A DNA stretch of 5,211 bases, from positions 1 through 5,211 of the forward strand of contig JADHWR010000075.1 in assembly GCA_016783355.1 (NCBI GenBank), read 5' to 3'. The stretch is from Candidatus Omnitrophota bacterium. Its GTDB lineage: Bacteria > Omnitrophota > Gorgyraeia > Gygaellales > JAHJCI01. This document shows, one piece after another, positions 4,832 through 5,211 of the stretch. A program made the translations under genes and the position numbers. The notes below the pieces were generated by a model. The model did not search any database, was not told where the DNA came from, and worked only from the letters and a program-made list of their open reading frames with translations. Numbering within the stretch: the stretch's first letter is position 1; every line of letters begins with the position of its first letter.

Positions 4832-4911
4832 CCTGCACTTCGAGCCTGCTCAGTGTCCTTCGGCGAAGTGTTCTGAGCGAAGCCAAAGAGAAGCGTAGTC
4901 CAAGGACATAA
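4826..4911. repeat. Inverted repeat enclosing a CTTCG/CGAAG-type palindrome
   Basis: The outer arms TTATGTCCT (4826-4834) and AGGACATAA (4903-4911) are perfect. Inside are GCTCAG (4848-4853) / CTGAGC (4873-4878), CTTC (4838-4841) / GAAG (4879-4882) and a central CTTCG-G-CGAAG (4858-4868). Elements built from CTTCG, GCTCAG and CGAAG blocks are familiar as dispersed intergenic palindromes in many environmental bacterial genomes, from general knowledge. This copy appears to be one, framed by 9-nt inverted ends. Confidence 0.55.
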
Positions 4912-4928
4912 GTTGCTGTGCGAATTTG

Positions 4929-4976
4929 ACCCTTGACATTTTATTGTGACCTTTCTGGCCTAAAAATGTCAAGGGT
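4929..4976. repeat. 14-bp perfect inverted repeat (CCCTTGACAT family, second copy)
   Basis: ACCCTTGACATTTT (4929-4942) and AAAATGTCAAGGGT (4963-4976) are perfectly complementary around a 20-nt loop. The arm core matches that of the hairpin at 4195-4225, but the loop is different and longer. TTGACA inside the arm resembles a -35 box, but no suitable -10 lies at the right distance. It sits about 50 bp before the GAF gene and could serve as an operator or a leader hairpin. Confidence 0.65.
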
Positions 4977-5024
4977 TAACTCGGACAAATATTTTAGCTT
5001 ATTCCTTCGCAGCTTCACTAAATT

Positions 5025-5211
5025 ATGTCTTCGTTAATGCAAGATACAAATAAACTAAGAGCAGAAATAAATAAAGCCAGGGCAGAATTAAATATTCTTT
5101 ATGAAATTTCCAATGCTATGCGCGCTACCTTAAAGTTGGATGAGATACTCTATATAATTCTAACCTGTATAACCGCACATACTGGCTTGGGGTTCAACCG
5201 GGCAATGCTTT
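5025..5211 (+). CDS. GAF-domain protein, N-terminal part (probable signalling protein)
   Basis: ATG at 5025-5027 opens a frame that runs off the window; 62 residues are visible. An in-frame TAA at 5019-5021 means the start is either this ATG or the one at 5037. No Shine-Dalgarno sequence is evident for either. The protein begins with a polar, helix-forming stretch (MQDTNKLRAEINKARAELN, possibly coiled coil), then LYEISNAMRATLKLDEILYI and GLGFNRAML. This LYEIS..L.LDEIL.......GFNRA pattern is typical of the first part of a GAF domain in bacterial sensor kinases, diguanylate cyclases and PP2C-type regulators. GAF domains bind small ligands or mediate dimerisation. The output domain lies beyond the window, so its class is unknown. 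It is divergent from pta, and any functional link to acetate metabolism is speculation. Confidence 0.75.
   Translation, partial: MSSLMQDTNKLRAEINKARAELNILYEISNAMRATLKLDEILYIILTCITAHTGLGFNRAML

Larger units (their letters stand above)
4167..5024. other. Non-coding, palindrome-rich divergent intergenic region
   Basis: About 860 bp lie between the divergent pta and GAF genes. I see no gene: the open frames at 4511-4876 (plus) and 4650-4886 (minus) run through palindromes, overlap each other on opposite strands and show no family motif. The region contains the pta promoter, a plus-strand promoter-like site, one intrinsic terminator and at least eight inverted repeats listed separately. Between 4355 and 4453 I see nothing assignable. 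No tRNA (no matching acceptor and T-arm), no CRISPR spacing and no transposase remnant was found. Confidence 0.7.

Noticed and set aside
4511..4876. 121-aa open frame on the plus strand
   Set aside because: It runs through the terminator and several palindromes, has no ribosome site or family motif, and overlaps an opposite-strand open frame. GC-rich palindromes readily create such frames.
4650..4886. 78-aa open frame on the minus strand
   Set aside because: Its arginine-, proline- and cysteine-rich translation follows from the GC-rich hairpins. No homologous family is recognised and there is no promoter or ribosome site.
4933..4961. Promoter for the GAF gene using TTGACA at 4933
   Set aside because: The hexamer is part of a palindrome arm, and no -10-like hexamer lies 16-18 nt downstream.
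4195..4976. CRISPR array
   Set aside because: The palindromes differ in sequence and spacing; there is no regular direct repeat with unique spacers.

Overview
The window is a piece of bacterial chromosome. It holds a compact minus-strand gene cluster (right to left: pta, ackA, an exported DJ-1/PfpI-like gene, panD, lipA, then the first codons of a probable membrane protein running off the left edge). To its right lie about 860 bp of non-coding DNA rich in palindromes, and then the start of a plus-strand GAF-domain gene running off the right edge. The Pta + AckA pair points to an organism that makes ATP by acetate formation. LipA and PanD add lipoate and beta-alanine/CoA synthesis. The style (short intergenic gaps, mixed base composition, many dispersed palindromes) resembles metagenome-derived candidate phyla such as Omnitrophota, but this taxonomic guess is weak and rests on no marker gene.

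Left and middle (1-4166, minus strand): Pta makes acetyl phosphate from acetyl-CoA, and AckA uses it to make ATP and acetate. The ackA stop overlaps the DJ-1-like start in an ATGA junction, so these two are probably co-translated. The DJ-1-like protein has a clear N-terminal signal peptide. Between it and panD is a large interrupted palindrome that supplies the last codons and the stop of the DJ-1-like gene. It is followed by a second hairpin whose 3' arm contains the panD ribosome binding site. panD and lipA overlap by about 38 nt, and the next gene starts 14 nt after lipA. A good promoter facing the cluster lies at 4327-4354 (perfect extended -10), giving a leader of roughly 150 nt with two long hairpins before pta.

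Right (4167-5024): no convincing gene. At least eight inverted repeats are present, several perfect, including two hairpins with the same CCCTTGACAT / ATGTCAAGGG arms near the two ends of the region. A plus-strand promoter-like site (4628-4656) is followed about 30 nt later by a strong intrinsic terminator (4687-4721), which may mark a short RNA or an attenuated leader. The plus-strand gene at 5025 begins a GAF-domain protein, probably a signalling protein, of which only about 62 residues are visible.

No tRNA, rRNA, CRISPR array, transposase or phage gene was recognised.
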